Assembly: GCF_040409815.1 (NCBI RefSeq)
Contig: NZ_CP099959.1
Span: forward strand, 310,001 to 374,000
Direction: 5' to 3'
Length of the DNA stretch: 64,000 nt
Source of the DNA: Polynucleobacter sp. UK-FUSCHL-C3
GTDB taxonomy: Bacteria > Pseudomonadota > Gammaproteobacteria > Burkholderiales > Burkholderiaceae
Below are positions 8,195 to 19,841 of this stretch, piece by piece; the first letter of the stretch is position 1, and each line of letters opens with the position of its first letter. Under the pieces are notes generated by a model. The model did no database searches, had not been told where the DNA came from, and saw only the letters and a list, made by a program, of their open reading frames with translations. The translations under genes were made by a program, and so were the position numbers.

Positions 8195-11100
8195 ATGGCT
8201 GCACCCCAATTTGTTCATCTTCGCCTTCATTCCGAATATTCCATTACCGATGGGATGGTACGCATCGACGATGCCATTACTACAGCCTCTGAAGATGGCA
8301 TGGGCGCATTAGCGCTCACGGATTTGGGTAATCTCTTTGGTTTAATCAAGTTCTATTCAGCAGCCCGCTCTGGAGGTATTAAGCCAATCGCAGGAGCCGA
8401 TATTTGGCTAAGTAATGAGCAGGAGCCCGATCAGCCGCATCGCATGTTATTGCTTGTCCAAAATCACTCTGGCTATCTTAATTTGTGCGAGTTACTAACG
8501 CGAGCATCACTCCACAATCAACATCATGGTCGAGCAGAGATCCATCCCAAATGGCTCTTAGAACAAGCTACCAAGGGTGGCGCTCAAAAGATTGGGGAGC
8601 AAAAATCCGGACAGACATTGGCGTCGGGTTTGATCGCCCTTTCAGGCGCTCATAGTGGTGATGTTGGGTCCGCATTGTTAGCTGGTAATCCAGAACAGGC
8701 TAGAGCGCTTGCCATCCATTGGCAAACGGTATTTGATCATCGGTACTTTATTGAGGTACAGCGCTCGGGCCATTCCCAAGACGAGGCTCATATTCAGTTG
8801 GGCTGTCAGTTAGCCAGCGAACTACAGATACCTGTCGTGGCCACTCACCCCATTCAGTTCATGAAGCCTGATGATTTCATCGCGCATGAGGCACGGGTCT
8901 GTATTGCAGAGGGAGAGTTGTTGGGTAATCCGCGCCGCCCAAAATTGTTTACTGAGAATCAGTATTTTTTGACCCAAGCACAAATGCAAGAGCGGTTTTC
9001 TGATCTGCCCTCAGCGCTTGCTAATTCGGTTGAGATCGCTAAGATGTGTAACTTAACGCTGACCTTAGGCCAAGCTCGATTACCAGAGTTCCCAACCCCT
9101 AAGGGAATGGCTTTGGATGCCTATCTCATGCAAGAGGCAGAGATTGGGTTACATAAAAATCTCCTCAAACTCTATCCCGACACCGAAGAGCGAACATCCA
9201 TTGAGCCCCGTTATTTTGATCGCCTCAAGTTTGAAGTGAACACCATTGCACAGATGGGTTTCCCAGGCTACTTCTTAATTGTTGCCGACTTTATTAATTG
9301 GGCCAAGAATAATGGGGTGCCTGTCGGTCCTGGCAGGGGATCGGGAGCCGGTTCCTTAGTGGCATTCTCTTTGGGGATTACCAACCTAGACCCCTTGCGT
9401 TACAACCTACTCTTTGAGCGCTTTCTAAATCCAGAGCGAGTCTCGATGCCAGACTTTGATATCGATTTTTGTCAGCATGGACGCGATCGGGTAATTGCCT
9501 ACGTAAAAGAAAAATACGGCAAGAATGCGGTCAGTCAGATTGCTACTTTTGGAACAATGGCTGCCAAAGCGGCGATCCGTGATGTGGGGCGCGTTCTTGA
9601 GCAGCCTTATGGTTTTGTGGATGGTATTGCGAAGCTCGTTCCCTTTAAACCCGGTCAGGTGGTCACGATTGAATCGGCTAAGAAAGAAGAAAAGCAGCTA
9701 GCAGAACGCGAAAAGAATGAAGAGGAAGTAAAGCAACTCCTTGCACTCGCACAACAACTTGAGGGCATGACCCGTAATGTGGGGATGCATGCCGGCGGGG
9801 TCTTAATTGCCCCTGGAAAACTCACCGATTTTTGTCCTCTTTATACGCAGGATGCAAAAGACCAAGACGCAGGAGTAATTAGTCAATTTGATAAGGATGA
9901 TGTTGAGTCCATTGGCCTTGTAAAGTTTGACTTCTTGGGCCTGACGACTTTAACCATCCTGGCAGGGGCTGAGCGCTGGATCAAAGCGCTGCATGCAGAG
10001 CGAAAGAACTGGAGTATTGGGGATATACCGCTCGATGATCCAGCGGCATTTGAGCTATTAAAGCGTGGTAATACCGTTGCTGTGTTCCAGTTAGAAAGTC
10101 GGGGCATGCAAGGCATGCTGCGTGATGCCAAACCAGATCGCTTTGAAGACATTATTGCGCTAGTTGCGTTGTATCGTCCTGGTCCTATGGATCTGATACC
10201 TGATTACATTAAACGTAAGCATGGTCAACAACGGGTTGAGTATCCGGACCCACGGATTGAGCCTGTTTTGCGAGAGACATACGGCATCATGGTGTATCAA
10301 GAGCAGGTCATGCAAATGGCACAGATGATAGGTGGCTACTCTTTGGGGGGTGCGGATCTCTTGCGCCGTGCGATGGGTAAGAAAAAGCCAGAGGAAATGG
10401 CGCAGCATCGCAAGATCTTTCGAGAGGGTGCCCAAAACAATGGGTTAACTGAATATAAAGCGGATGAGATTTATGACCTCATGGAGCGCTTTGCTGGCTA
10501 TGGCTTTAATAAGTCACATGCAGCTGCGTATGCACTACTCGCCTATCAAACCGCTTGGCTAAAGGCCTACTATCCCGCTGAATTCATGGCGGCCAACTTA
10601 TCTTTATCGATGGATGATACCGATAAGATCAAGATTTTGTATGACGACAGTTTGCATAATGGCCTAAAGATACTCGCCCCTGATATCAATACCGGGATGT
10701 ATGAGTTCACACCGATTATGGATGAGGAAAACACTCAACAAGCACCCATAAGCACTCAACAGACGCAACATCGGTCTCCTTTGAGAACGATTCGGTATGG
10801 CTTGGGAGCGGTTCGAGGAACCGGAGAGAGCGCTATCCAAATTATTGTTGAAGCCCGCAAGACCGGACCGTTCAAAGATTTATTTGATTTCTGTGGCAGA
10901 GTCGACCGCCGTCAAGTAAATCGTCGAGCAATTGAAGCACTGATTCGTGCGGGAGCATTTGATTCTATTGCTGGAGATGCTGCAAAGGGCTATACGCACT
11001 CCTATGAGGCGCGAGCGACACTTTTGGCATCGCTCTCGCGCGCGATTGAGTCTGCTGAGCAGGCCGAGGCATCGATTCATCAGGTTAGCCTATTTGATCT

Positions 11101-11845
11101 TGGTGACGATTCAGAGAGACATGCTCCAGAGTTTGTTCGTGAATTAGCATCCTCCGAGAAAAAGCGCCTACAAGATGAGAAGACTGCCTTAGGCTTATGT
11201 CTGACCGGTCACTTATTCGATGCCTATCGATCCGAAGTCAATCACTTTATTCGTCAGCCACTGGTAAAGGTGACTGATGGGAAAGATCAATTAGTCGCCG
11301 GAATTATCACATCCTCGAGGATGCTGATGGGTCAGCGTGGCCGCATGATGATCGCAACGATTGATGATGGCACTACAGCACTTGAATTAACACTCTATAG
11401 TGAAGTATATGAACCCAACCGATCTTGGTTAAAAGAAGATGAGTTATTGATTGCCAAGGTAAATGTTAGCCCAGATAAGTTCTCAGGAGGTTTACGAGTG
11501 GTTGCTGAGAGTGTGATGGATATTGTTGGTGCACGTCTACGCTTTGCAAGAAATGTACATCTCAATCTCGATTCGGGCATCGATCTAAAGGTACTACGCG
11601 CCCAAATCAATCCGTTTCTCATCAAGGCAAATAGTAATCATTCTGTGTCACCTGCTAATGCTACGCATAAAGGTTTACCACTCACAGCCGCAGTAATGGC
11701 AAAAGGCGGTGCATGCCTTGTTCAGTTCCCAGATGAGATGCGTCTATATCCTGATGATAATTGCTTGCGCAATCTGCATCAAATCTTAGGCAGTAAAGCT
11801 GGTACTAATATCCAAGCTAATCCGGTTGAAGTGCAATATGCCTAA
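8195..11845 (+). CDS. dnaE: DNA polymerase III subunit alpha
   Basis: A 1216-residue replicative polymerase of the DnaE1 type. It has an N-terminal PHP domain (LRLHSEYSITDG), the polymerase palm with GPGRGSGAGSLV and the catalytic motif PDFDIDF (aspartates at residues 422 and 424), then a helix-hairpin-helix and an OB-fold domain. It is somewhat longer than the E. coli enzyme (1160), with a short extra low-conservation stretch near residues 840-870 rich in Q and T. ATG at 8195, divergent from gluQ with about 40 bp between starts. Confidence 0.95.
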   Translation: MAAPQFVHLRLHSEYSITDGMVRIDDAITTASEDGMGALALTDLGNLFGLIKFYSAARSGGIKPIAGADIWLSNEQEPDQPHRMLLLVQNHSGYLNLCELLTRASLHNQHHGRAEIHPKWLLEQATKGGAQKIGEQKSGQTLASGLIALSGAHSGDVGSALLAGNPEQARALAIHWQTVFDHRYFIEVQRSGHSQDEAHIQLGCQLASELQIPVVATHPIQFMKPDDFIAHEARVCIAEGELLGNPRRPKLFTENQYFLTQAQMQERFSDLPSALANSVEIAKMCNLTLTLGQARLPEFPTPKGMALDAYLMQEAEIGLHKNLLKLYPDTEERTSIEPRYFDRLKFEVNTIAQMGFPGYFLIVADFINWAKNNGVPVGPGRGSGAGSLVAFSLGITNLDPLRYNLLFERFLNPERVSMPDFDIDFCQHGRDRVIAYVKEKYGKNAVSQIATFGTMAAKAAIRDVGRVLEQPYGFVDGIAKLVPFKPGQVVTIESAKKEEKQLAEREKNEEEVKQLLALAQQLEGMTRNVGMHAGGVLIAPGKLTDFCPLYTQDAKDQDAGVISQFDKDDVESIGLVKFDFLGLTTLTILAGAERWIKALHAERKNWSIGDIPLDDPAAFELLKRGNTVAVFQLESRGMQGMLRDAKPDRFEDIIALVALYRPGPMDLIPDYIKRKHGQQRVEYPDPRIEPVLRETYGIMVYQEQVMQMAQMIGGYSLGGADLLRRAMGKKKPEEMAQHRKIFREGAQNNGLTEYKADEIYDLMERFAGYGFNKSHAAAYALLAYQTAWLKAYYPAEFMAANLSLSMDDTDKIKILYDDSLHNGLKILAPDINTGMYEFTPIMDEENTQQAPISTQQTQHRSPLRTIRYGLGAVRGTGESAIQIIVEARKTGPFKDLFDFCGRVDRRQVNRRAIEALIRAGAFDSIAGDAAKGYTHSYEARATLLASLSRAIESAEQAEASIHQVSLFDLGDDSERHAPEFVRELASSEKKRLQDEKTALGLCLTGHLFDAYRSEVNHFIRQPLVKVTDGKDQLVAGIITSSRMLMGQRGRMMIATIDDGTTALELTLYSEVYEPNRSWLKEDELLIAKVNVSPDKFSGGLRVVAESVMDIVGARLRFARNVHLNLDSGIDLKVLRAQINPFLIKANSNHSVSPANATHKGLPLTAAVMAKGGACLVQFPDEMRLYPDDNCLRNLHQILGSKAGTNIQANPVEVQYA

Positions 11846-11862
11846 TTAAGGATAGGACATTA

Positions 11863-12732
11863 CTAACGACTTTTTAAATACGCCCCGAACTCATCTTTTA
11901 GCTCAGGGTGCTTGAGAGCAAACTCGATAGTAGCTTTTAGATACCCCAGCTTACTACCGCAGTCATACCGAATACCATCGTACTCATAGGCGAGAACAGT
12001 TTCCTGTTTGAGTAACGCTTGAATAGCATCTGTCAGTTGATATTCTCCACCGGAGCCCGGCTTGAGATTGCGAATATGTTCAAAGATCGATGAAGAAAGG
12101 ATATAGCGACCAACAACTCCTAAATTCGATGGAGCATTTTGGGGATCAGGCTTTTCGACAATACCACTCAGCTTATGCGTTTTATGTCCATGAGCACTTC
12201 CTGCAACCACCCCATAGGATTTGCTCTGCGCTGGGCTAATCGTTTCTACTGCTAGGATCGAGGCGCTCTCTTTCGCATATAGGTCAACCATTTGTTTTAG
12301 AACAGTAGGTTGACCATCTAAAAGATCGTCTGCCAGGATCACGGCAAAGGATTCATCGCGAACTAGTTTCTCAGCACAAAGAACGGCATGCCCTAGACCC
12401 AAGGGTTCTGCTTGACGTACATAGACGCAATCAACATGGCTGGGTTTGACATTGCGCACAATCTCTAAGAGGCTTTGTTTATTCTTTGCTTCAAGTTCTG
12501 CCTCGAGTTCATAGGCCTTATCAAAGTGATCCTCAATGGCACGCTTACTGCGACCAGTGACGAAAATCATTTCGGTGATACCCGCAGAAATCGCCTCTTC
12601 AACGGCATACTGAATTAAGGGCTTATCCACCACATTAAGCATCTCTTTCGGACTTGCCTTTGTAGCTGGTAGGAAGCGTGTGCCCAGTCCCGCAACAGGA
12701 AAGACAGCTTTTGTGATTGGTTTAGGATTCAT
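11863..12732 (-). CDS. galU: UTP-glucose-1-phosphate uridylyltransferase
   Basis: A 289-residue nucleotidyltransferase making UDP-glucose from UTP and glucose-1-phosphate for cell-envelope polysaccharides. The N-terminal signature FPVAGLGTRFLPATKASPKE, the catalytic lysine region IVEKPDP and the C-terminal DCGSKLGYL segment are intact, and the length is typical. It is transcribed in the same direction as valS, 22 bp downstream of it, and may be cotranscribed. Confidence 0.95.
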   Translation of the reverse strand: MNPKPITKAVFPVAGLGTRFLPATKASPKEMLNVVDKPLIQYAVEEAISAGITEMIFVTGRSKRAIEDHFDKAYELEAELEAKNKQSLLEIVRNVKPSHVDCVYVRQAEPLGLGHAVLCAEKLVRDESFAVILADDLLDGQPTVLKQMVDLYAKESASILAVETISPAQSKSYGVVAGSAHGHKTHKLSGIVEKPDPQNAPSNLGVVGRYILSSSIFEHIRNLKPGSGGEYQLTDAIQALLKQETVLAYEYDGIRYDCGSKLGYLKATIEFALKHPELKDEFGAYLKSR

Positions 12733-12754
12733 GAGTGTAATTATGACTACTTTT

Positions 12755-15658
12755 TTAACTCTTCAACTTATTGAGTTGCTGACTCAGTTTGGCATGACTG
12801 GCTTCAAACTCAGCAAGGCGCTTTTTCTCTTGGTCAATGACCTCTGCAGGTGCTCGTGCTACAAAGCCTTCATTGCCTAATTTGCTCTGGCATTTATTAA
12901 TCTCACCCGCTAAACGGGCAATCTCTTTTGATAATCGTAATTGCTCAACTTTGGGGTCTATTTCAACCTTAAGAAGTAACTTATGTTGCCCCACAAGCGC
13001 TATAGGGGATTCTGGTGCATCGCGCTCTAGATCAGATTCATTGTCAACTATCTTCACCTCCGATAATTTAGCCAAAGCGCTGAGATATGGGACGGCTTTC
13101 TCTAAGAATGATCGGTCACCACTAATCCATAGCGGTAGTTTTTGAGCAGGAGAGATTTGCATTTCACCACGCAGGTTGCGACAGGCATCCACAATAGCTT
13201 TGACCTCATTTATCCATGCTTCACTCTTTGGATCAATCTTATTGGGCTCGGAAACTGGATAGGCCTGCAAGGCAATGGATTGAGCGGGTTGCTGTGATAG
13301 ATCTTTGCCACTCTTGGGTCCAATGGTTTGCCATAACTCTTCTGTAATGAATGGAATGATGGGGTGGGCAAGACGCAAGATTGTTTCTAGAACCCGCAAC
13401 AGGGTGCGACGAGTAGCGCGCTGCTGGGCAGGAGTACCGCTTTGTAACTGTACTTTAGCTAGCTCTAGATACCAATCGCAGTATTCATCCCAGACAAATT
13501 GATAAATCGCTGTGGCAATATTGTCAAAACGGTAATCGGCAAAACCCTTAGCCACGTCTGCCTCCGTGCGCTGCAAGATCGAGACAATCCAGCGATCAGC
13601 CGCTGAAAAATCTAAATACCCTTCAGGCCCACATAGGTTATCGCACGAAGCAAAGCCATTATCTTTCTCATCACCAGGACAGTTCATTAAGACAAATCGG
13701 GTTGCATTCCAGAGCTTATTACAAAAATTACGATAGCCCTCACAACGCTTCTGATCAAAATTAATATTTCGACCCAATGAGGCCAGTGAGGCAAAGGTAA
13801 AGCGCAAGGCATCGGTTCCAAAGGGGGGGATACCATCCGCAAATTCTTTTTTTGTCTTTTTGGTAATGCTCTCTGCTTGTTTAGGGTTCATCAGACCAGA
13901 AGTGCGCTTATTAACTAAGCTATCGAGATCAATGCCATCAATTAAATCAATCGGGTCCAAGGTATTACCTTTAGACTTACTCATCTTTTGGCCCTCAGCA
14001 TCCCGCATTAGGCCATGCACATAAACCGTATGAAATGGAACCTTACCGGTAAAGTGACAGGTCATCATCACCATGCGCGCAACCCAGAAAAAGATGATGT
14101 CAAAACCAGTAACCAATACAGAGGAGGGTAAAAAGTGCTCTAACTCTTTGGTTTGTTTGGGCCAGCCCAATGAGCTAAATGGAACAAGTGCAGAGCTAAA
14201 CCAAGTATCTAAGACATCATCATCGCGCCTTAGGGATCCTGCATATCCAGCAGCCTTTGCTTTGCTTTTTGCCTCGTCTTCTGAACGAGCAACAAAGATC
14301 TCTCCTGCATCACCATACCAAGCTGGAATTTGATGACCCCACCACAGCTGCCTTGAAATACACCAATCCTGAATATTCTCAAGCCACTGGGTATAGGTAT
14401 TAATCCAGTTTTCAGGGACGAGTTTGATATCACCGGAAGTAACTGCATGCAGTGCTGCACCAGCAATCGATTGGCCGGGCTGATAACAATTATCTGGGCT
14501 GGGCTTGGACATAGCTACGAACCACTGGTCAGTCAGCATTGGCTCAATGACTGTCTGAGTACGATCACCGCGAGGTACCATCAATGTATGGGGTTGAACT
14601 TTATCTAGTAGCTTGGTCGATTCAAGATCAGCCACAATTTGTTTGCGTGCAGTAAAGCGATCAAGACCTTGATATTGTTTTGGAGCATTCTCATTAATCT
14701 TGGCGTCGAGGGTAAGCACAGCAATGAGCGGTAATTGATGACGTTGACCCACTGCATAGTCATTAAAATCATGGGCTGGGGTAACCTTCACCACACCCGT
14801 TCCAAAACTCATGTCTACATAGGAGTCGGCAATAATCGGAATACTGCGCTCGCATAAAGGTAGGTCAACAGTTTTACCAATGAGATGACGATAGCGCTCA
14901 TCATCAGGATGCACCATGACGGCCACGTCACCCAGCAAGGTCTCGGGACGAGTAGTCGCAACAATTAATTGACTGCTACCATCGGACAGTGGATAGCGGA
15001 TATGCCACAAACTGCCTTGTTCTTCGGAACTAACAACTTCCAAATCAGATACAGCAGTACCAAGAACAGGATCCCAATTGACCAATCGCTTACCCCGATA
15101 GATCAGGCCTTGCTCATAGAGTGTTACAAATACCTCTACAACTGCAGCGGACATCTTTGGGTCCATCGTGAAGTATTCACGGGACCAATCAATCGAAGCT
15201 CCCAAGCGCCGAATCTGACGTGTGATGGTGGAACCTGATTCTTCTTTCCATTCCCATACTTTTTTAAGAAATGACTCTCGACCTAAATCATGACGCGATA
15301 TTTTTTGGGCATCGAGTTGTCGCTCAACCACAATCTGTGTAGCGATACCAGCATGATCGGTACCGGGTACCCAAAGCGTATTCTTATTAGACATACGAGC
15401 ATGGCGTACCAGACCATCCATGATTGTTTGATTAAATGCATGCCCCATATGTAAGGTGCCAGTAACATTGGGTGGAGGAAGTTGCACACAGAAATCTTCC
15501 TTGCCATCCTCCAAGCTTGCCTCTGCAATTCCGCGTTTTTCCCACTCGGGACCCCAAAAAGCTTCAATTGGGGCAGGCTCATAGGACTTTGCTAGTTTTG
15601 CTAAGTCTGGATTGCTATCAGCATCGAGTTTTTGTGGAGGATTTTGAGCGTTTGACAT
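12755..15658 (-). CDS. valS: valyl-tRNA synthetase
   Basis: A class I aminoacyl-tRNA synthetase of about 967 residues charging tRNA-Val, with an editing domain. Visible are the HIGH motif as HMGHAF in [14 protein letters not shown], the KMSKS motif KMSKSKGN, and a C-terminal coiled-coil arm (last 70 residues, heptad-like with many L, K and E). I chose the ATG at 15658 (MSNAQNPPQ) over one ten codons upstream at 15688, because the longer form would overlap the start of the divergent helicase gene and adds non-conserved residues. Confidence 0.93.
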   Translation of the reverse strand: MSNAQNPPQKLDADSNPDLAKLAKSYEPAPIEAFWGPEWEKRGIAEASLEDGKEDFCVQLPPPNVTGTLHMGHAFNQTIMDGLVRHARMSNKNTLWVPGTDHAGIATQIVVERQLDAQKISRHDLGRESFLKKVWEWKEESGSTITRQIRRLGASIDWSREYFTMDPKMSAAVVEVFVTLYEQGLIYRGKRLVNWDPVLGTAVSDLEVVSSEEQGSLWHIRYPLSDGSSQLIVATTRPETLLGDVAVMVHPDDERYRHLIGKTVDLPLCERSIPIIADSYVDMSFGTGVVKVTPAHDFNDYAVGQRHQLPLIAVLTLDAKINENAPKQYQGLDRFTARKQIVADLESTKLLDKVQPHTLMVPRGDRTQTVIEPMLTDQWFVAMSKPSPDNCYQPGQSIAGAALHAVTSGDIKLVPENWINTYTQWLENIQDWCISRQLWWGHQIPAWYGDAGEIFVARSEDEAKSKAKAAGYAGSLRRDDDVLDTWFSSALVPFSSLGWPKQTKELEHFLPSSVLVTGFDIIFFWVARMVMMTCHFTGKVPFHTVYVHGLMRDAEGQKMSKSKGNTLDPIDLIDGIDLDSLVNKRTSGLMNPKQAESITKKTKKEFADGIPPFGTDALRFTFASLASLGRNINFDQKRCEGYRNFCNKLWNATRFVLMNCPGDEKDNGFASCDNLCGPEGYLDFSAADRWIVSILQRTEADVAKGFADYRFDNIATAIYQFVWDEYCDWYLELAKVQLQSGTPAQQRATRRTLLRVLETILRLAHPIIPFITEELWQTIGPKSGKDLSQQPAQSIALQAYPVSEPNKIDPKSEAWINEVKAIVDACRNLRGEMQISPAQKLPLWISGDRSFLEKAVPYLSALAKLSEVKIVDNESDLERDAPESPIALVGQHKLLLKVEIDPKVEQLRLSKEIARLAGEINKCQSKLGNEGFVARAPAEVIDQEKKRLAEFEASHAKLSQQLNKLKS

Positions 15659-15668
15659 AAGAGGCAAA

Positions 15669-15675
15669 TTATAAT
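15669..15675. promoter_or_regulatory. self-complementary -10 element between valS and uvrD
   Basis: The stretch AATTATAATT is its own reverse complement and presents a TATAAT hexamer on both strands, in the 24-bp gap between the divergent starts of valS (15658) and the helicase gene (15683). Either hexamer would place transcription starts almost on the start codons. No good -35 at 16-18 bp is visible, so the assignment is tentative. Confidence 0.35.
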
Positions 15676-15682
15676 TGGGACG

Positions 15683-18031
15683 ATGCATGCAGATTTACTT
15701 GAGAACCTCAATCCCGAACAACGAGAGGCAGTAACCCTCCCACCGGTTGATACCAATGGCCGCGCTCAATCCGCACTGATTCTGGCGGGGGCAGGTAGTG
15801 GTAAAACTCGAGTTCTGACCACCCGAATTGCGTGGCTCATTCAAACGGGACAAATATCACCAATTGGTATCTTGGCAGTTACATTTACAAATAAAGCTGC
15901 AAAAGAGATGCTAACCCGATTAAGTGCCATGTTACCGATTAATACGCGGGGCATGTGGGTTGGCACCTTCCATGGCCTCTGTAATCGATTATTACGAGCC
16001 CATCACCGAGATGCTGGGCTGCCATCGACATTTCAGATTCTAGATACCCAAGACCAGCTCTCGGCGATCAAGCGATTATTGAAGAGTCTCAATATTGATG
16101 ATGAGAAGTTCCCGCCTCGTCAATTACAGTACTTAATATCCAATTCCAAGGAGCGGGGTAAGCGCGCCAAGGATTTAGATCCAGGCGATGATTTTGAGGC
16201 GAAGATGATTCAGTTATATGAAGCCTATGATGCTCAATGCCAACGCGAAGGCGTCTGTGATTTCTCTGAGCTCTTGTTACGAAGTTATGAACTACTTAAA
16301 CACAACGAGATTATTCGGACGCATTATCAAGAGCGCTTCCAACATATTTTGATCGATGAGTTTCAGGATACCAATGCCCTGCAATATGCATGGCTCAAAC
16401 TCCTATCGGGTCATGGACGGCATCAATCAACAAGTGCGCTTTTTGCGGTAGGCGATGATGACCAAAGTATTTATGCGTTCCGCGGTGCTGATGTGGAGAA
16501 TATGCGCCTTTATGAAAAGCAATACAAACCAGTAACTGTAAAACTGGAACAGAACTATCGCTCGCACGGACACATTCTAGATGCTGCCAATCATTTAATT
16601 GCACACAATGTAGAGCGCCTTGGAAAAAACCTACGTACCGAAGCTGGCTATGGTGAGCCTGTCAGAATTTATGAGGCGGCAAGCGATGGCATGGAGAGTG
16701 CTTGGTTGATTGATGAGATTAAGGCATTGGTTCGTGCAGGTTTGAGTCGTAGCGAAGTTGCTATTTTGTATCGTAGTAACGCCCAGTCACGGATTATTGA
16801 GCATGGACTCTTTTCATCCAATATTCCGTACCGGGTATATGGCGGCTTACGCTTCTTTGAGCGCGCTGAGATTAAGCATGCTCTTGCCTATATGCGCCTT
16901 TTAGAGAACCCGAATGACGACACCTCATTTGCCCGAGTCGTTAATTTCCCAACTCGTGGTATCGGTGCTCGTTCTTTAGAAGCATTACAAGATGCTGCCA
17001 AGCTACACCAGTGCTCGTTCTATGCGGCAGCCTCCTTTATTGAGGGCAAGGCCGGTTCCAGCATTGCGGGTTTTGTGCGCTTAATTGAGCACCTGCGCGA
17101 TGCAACTAAGCACAACACCTTGCCAGAGACCGTCGAGTATGTGATTCAGCATAGCGGCTTGATTCAGCATTATTTAAGTGAGCGCGAGGGACAAGATCGC
17201 GTTGAGAACTTACAAGAGTTGATTAATGCAGCTACAGCCTTTGTTGCAGAAGAGGGTTATGGACAAGACGTGCAAGCGGCGACGCCACCGGGAGAAGATC
17301 AAGCTGGGGTTGAAGATATCTCACCATTGGCTGGATTTTTAGCGCACGCTTCCTTGGAGGCTGGGGATAATCAAGCAGAGGCTGGGCAGGATGCGATTCA
17401 ATTAATGACGGTACATTCCGCCAAGGGCTTGGAGTTCTCCGCCGTATTTATGACGGGCTTAGAAGAAGGACTATTTCCTCATGAGAATAGTATTTCCGAG
17501 CCGCACGGCCTAGAAGAAGAGCGCAGACTGATGTATGTAGCGATTACCCGAGCCAAAGAGAGGCTTTATCTATCTCATACTCAGTCGAGAATGTTGCACG
17601 GTCAAGTTCGATACAACATGCCATCACGATTCCTCGATGAATTACCCGCGGAGAATGTCAAATACCTCACCCCTAAAGCAAAAGATGCTCGCTGGGGTGG
17701 AGGCTCATGGCAAAAAGGGACAACACTGAAGAAGTCTGATGAAGATAGTGTGGATCAAGCATGGTGGAGTGGTGACGATGTGCCTGTACGTGATGACACC
17801 AATCAAAGCACCAATGCCATTGTGATCAGCGCGAAGCAACTAGAGCAGAACAAAAAACGAGGCCATACCTTTCGGGTTGGGCAAGAGGTCTTTCATACTA
17901 AATTTGGTGAAGGTCGAGTGAGTGCACTAGAGGGAGAGGGGCTTGATGCAAAAGCCCAAGTAAACTTCAAGCGCCATGGTGCTAAATGGCTGCAGCTATC
18001 GATTGCTAAATTGGTAGCTGTTGAAAATTAA
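15683..18031 (+). CDS. uvrD: UvrD/PcrA-type superfamily 1 DNA helicase
   Basis: A 782-residue SF1A helicase with Walker [13 protein letters not shown] (about residues 33-44), [12 protein letters not shown], the Walker B/motif [10 protein letters not shown], motif [16 protein letters not shown], motif IV QNYRSHG, and C-terminal motifs VHSAKGLEF and [11 protein letters not shown]. The length and the C-terminal Tudor-like segment ([10 protein letters not shown]) fit UvrD, which unwinds DNA in nucleotide-excision and mismatch repair. ATG at 15683; the leader before it is very short. Confidence 0.92.
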   Translation: MHADLLENLNPEQREAVTLPPVDTNGRAQSALILAGAGSGKTRVLTTRIAWLIQTGQISPIGILAVTFTNKAAKEMLTRLSAMLPINTRGMWVGTFHGLCNRLLRAHHRDAGLPSTFQILDTQDQLSAIKRLLKSLNIDDEKFPPRQLQYLISNSKERGKRAKDLDPGDDFEAKMIQLYEAYDAQCQREGVCDFSELLLRSYELLKHNEIIRTHYQERFQHILIDEFQDTNALQYAWLKLLSGHGRHQSTSALFAVGDDDQSIYAFRGADVENMRLYEKQYKPVTVKLEQNYRSHGHILDAANHLIAHNVERLGKNLRTEAGYGEPVRIYEAASDGMESAWLIDEIKALVRAGLSRSEVAILYRSNAQSRIIEHGLFSSNIPYRVYGGLRFFERAEIKHALAYMRLLENPNDDTSFARVVNFPTRGIGARSLEALQDAAKLHQCSFYAAASFIEGKAGSSIAGFVRLIEHLRDATKHNTLPETVEYVIQHSGLIQHYLSEREGQDRVENLQELINAATAFVAEEGYGQDVQAATPPGEDQAGVEDISPLAGFLAHASLEAGDNQAEAGQDAIQLMTVHSAKGLEFSAVFMTGLEEGLFPHENSISEPHGLEEERRLMYVAITRAKERLYLSHTQSRMLHGQVRYNMPSRFLDELPAENVKYLTPKAKDARWGGGSWQKGTTLKKSDEDSVDQAWWSGDDVPVRDDTNQSTNAIVISAKQLEQNKKRGHTFRVGQEVFHTKFGEGRVSALEGEGLDAKAQVNFKRHGAKWLQLSIAKLVAVEN

Positions 18032-18034
18032 AGC

Positions 18035-18826
18035 TTAACCTTGATCGGGTAACTGATCAAAATCATTTCCAGTAAAGCATCCCTTCCAGGTGGCAAAGAA
18101 GGAGCAATACATGACAGTGAGCCCTGCCATTGAGAGAGGGGCAACAACAAAGGATGCGTACTGACTTAATCCAAGCACGTCCATCAGCATCCCAAGAATT
18201 AATGGGATTGCAATGAGAGCAACACTCCAAATAGTGATGTAATAAAAAAAGGCGCCTTTATTGGTCCAGCAGGCCATCCAACTCGCAAACATTGCTTTAC
18301 TAGGTGGCATATCTGCCCAAGCCACTAAGACAGGAGCAAACCACATTAACATTGCAATCGGGATATAAATGACTCCACCGATCATGAGAGAGTAGTACAG
18401 GGTTTGCATGACTTCAGGGGTAATGGGTTTGTCATTAGTAACAAATGGCAGTAATGCCTGAAAATCAATCACCATGCTAGCAATGAGGCTCAATGCAAAA
18501 ATCATTACTGCATAGACCAAGCCTAATTGCAAAATCCGCTTCTTTACCTCAGGATTATTAGACCTAAAAGCTGCTAAATAAGCCGTTGGCAAAATCCGTT
18601 CTTTCTGAATGGTTTGGCGACAGGCGGTCATAAAGCCTACCGAGAGAGCAGGGGTCAAAATGAGAACAGCAAAAATGCCCGCCAAGGGAATCATCACAGC
18701 CAGTTGGGCAATGAACACATACATAAAGACCAGCATCAGAAAGCCAAGTGGATTTTGCTTAAACAGCCACACTCCTTGGCGGACCCAGACATAGCCTTCA
18801 TTGGTCGAAACAGAGTTCAGGTTCAT
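18035..18826 (-). CDS. BPSS1780 family membrane protein
   Basis: A 263-residue inner-membrane protein of unknown function. Several long hydrophobic segments are visible (around residues 30-60, 100-125, 150-170, 190-215 and 225-250). The N-terminal GYVWVRQGVWLFKQNPLGF is characteristic of a betaproteobacterial uncharacterised family (BPSS1780/DUF2189-like). It lies 17 bp downstream of the homoserine kinase gene and is probably the last gene of that operon. Confidence 0.75.
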   Translation of the reverse strand: MNLNSVSTNEGYVWVRQGVWLFKQNPLGFLMLVFMYVFIAQLAVMIPLAGIFAVLILTPALSVGFMTACRQTIQKERILPTAYLAAFRSNNPEVKKRILQLGLVYAVMIFALSLIASMVIDFQALLPFVTNDKPITPEVMQTLYYSLMIGGVIYIPIAMLMWFAPVLVAWADMPPSKAMFASWMACWTNKGAFFYYITIWSVALIAIPLILGMLMDVLGLSQYASFVVAPLSMAGLTVMYCSFFATWKGCFTGNDFDQLPDQG

Positions 18827-18842
18827 GGGTGCTTAGCTTACC

Positions 18843-19823
18843 TTAAGTTGTGTGACGGCGACTAAGCAATATACGCTCAAAGTGACTAGGGTCATGGGGG
18901 GTCAGCATTTGTGCATTGCGGGGCAAGTAAAAATCCCAAAGACGGGATATCCAGAAGCGTAAGGCTGCAGTCCGAAGCATTGCGGGCCAAGCATCTTCTT
19001 CGGCATCGGTTAAAGGACGAACCTGTAAATATCCACTTAAAAGAGCGTGTAAGCGATCTCGATCGATCTCCCCGGTACCATTTTGAATGGGCTGCTTTAA
19101 ACACCAATCATTGGCAGTAACTGCCAGATCAAAGAGCCATTTATCATTGCCGGCAAAATAGAAATCAAAGAAGCCCCCCAGCATGCTTTGACCTTGTTTG
19201 CTAGTAAAGAGCACATTGTCACGGAATAAGTCGCAATGACATGGTCCTGCGGGAAGGGATTGATACGTGCCGGATTTAAAAAAACTTTCTTGGTACTGCA
19301 TTTCTGAGACCAAGAGTTCTTTTTGAGAGTCAGTAATGTGCGGCAGAATGAGGGGAACGGTTTCTTGCCACCATGACAGACTGCGCAAATTAGGCTGTGA
19401 TAAAGAAAAAGATTGGCCAGCTAGATGCATCTTAGCTAACATGCTGCCCACTTCTTCACAGTGCTCTGGCTGTGGCGCAAGCTCTGATTGACCCGGAAGT
19501 TTGGTCACAATACAAGCAGGCTTGCCTTTGAGTTCAATCACTAGAGCACCCTGCCGATTTATAATCGGCTTGGGAACGGGGATGCCTTGATTAGCCAAAT
19601 GCAACATCAGCTCTAAGTAATAGGGAAGCTGTGTAAACGAGAGTCTCTCAAAGATTGTTAGAACATATTCATTAACTTGCCCATCGTCTTGACAGTTTAG
19701 AAAGAAATTGGAGTTCTCGATCCCCCCATGAATTCCTTTAAGAAGAATAGCCTCGCCGATTACAAAATCAGCTGCAATGCGAGGAGTGATTTCCTCAAGA
19801 CTGACTGGGGTAAAGACCGCCAT
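18843..19823 (-). CDS. thrB: homoserine kinase (APH-fold type)
   Basis: A 326-residue kinase of the aminoglycoside-phosphotransferase fold used for homoserine phosphorylation in threonine synthesis by pseudomonads and betaproteobacteria, unrelated to the GHMP-type ThrB of E. coli. The N-terminal VSLEEI and GIENSNFFL segments, the catalytic loop [12 protein letters not shown] (with HxDxxxxN) and the metal-binding [12 protein letters not shown] are intact. It lies between DUF2782 (19 bp upstream) and the BPSS1780 gene. Confidence 0.92.
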   Translation of the reverse strand: MAVFTPVSLEEITPRIAADFVIGEAILLKGIHGGIENSNFFLNCQDDGQVNEYVLTIFERLSFTQLPYYLELMLHLANQGIPVPKPIINRQGALVIELKGKPACIVTKLPGQSELAPQPEHCEEVGSMLAKMHLAGQSFSLSQPNLRSLSWWQETVPLILPHITDSQKELLVSEMQYQESFFKSGTYQSLPAGPCHCDLFRDNVLFTSKQGQSMLGGFFDFYFAGNDKWLFDLAVTANDWCLKQPIQNGTGEIDRDRLHALLSGYLQVRPLTDAEEDAWPAMLRTAALRFWISRLWDFYLPRNAQMLTPHDPSHFERILLSRRHTT

Positions 19824-19841
19824 AACCGTTCTATTTCAAAT

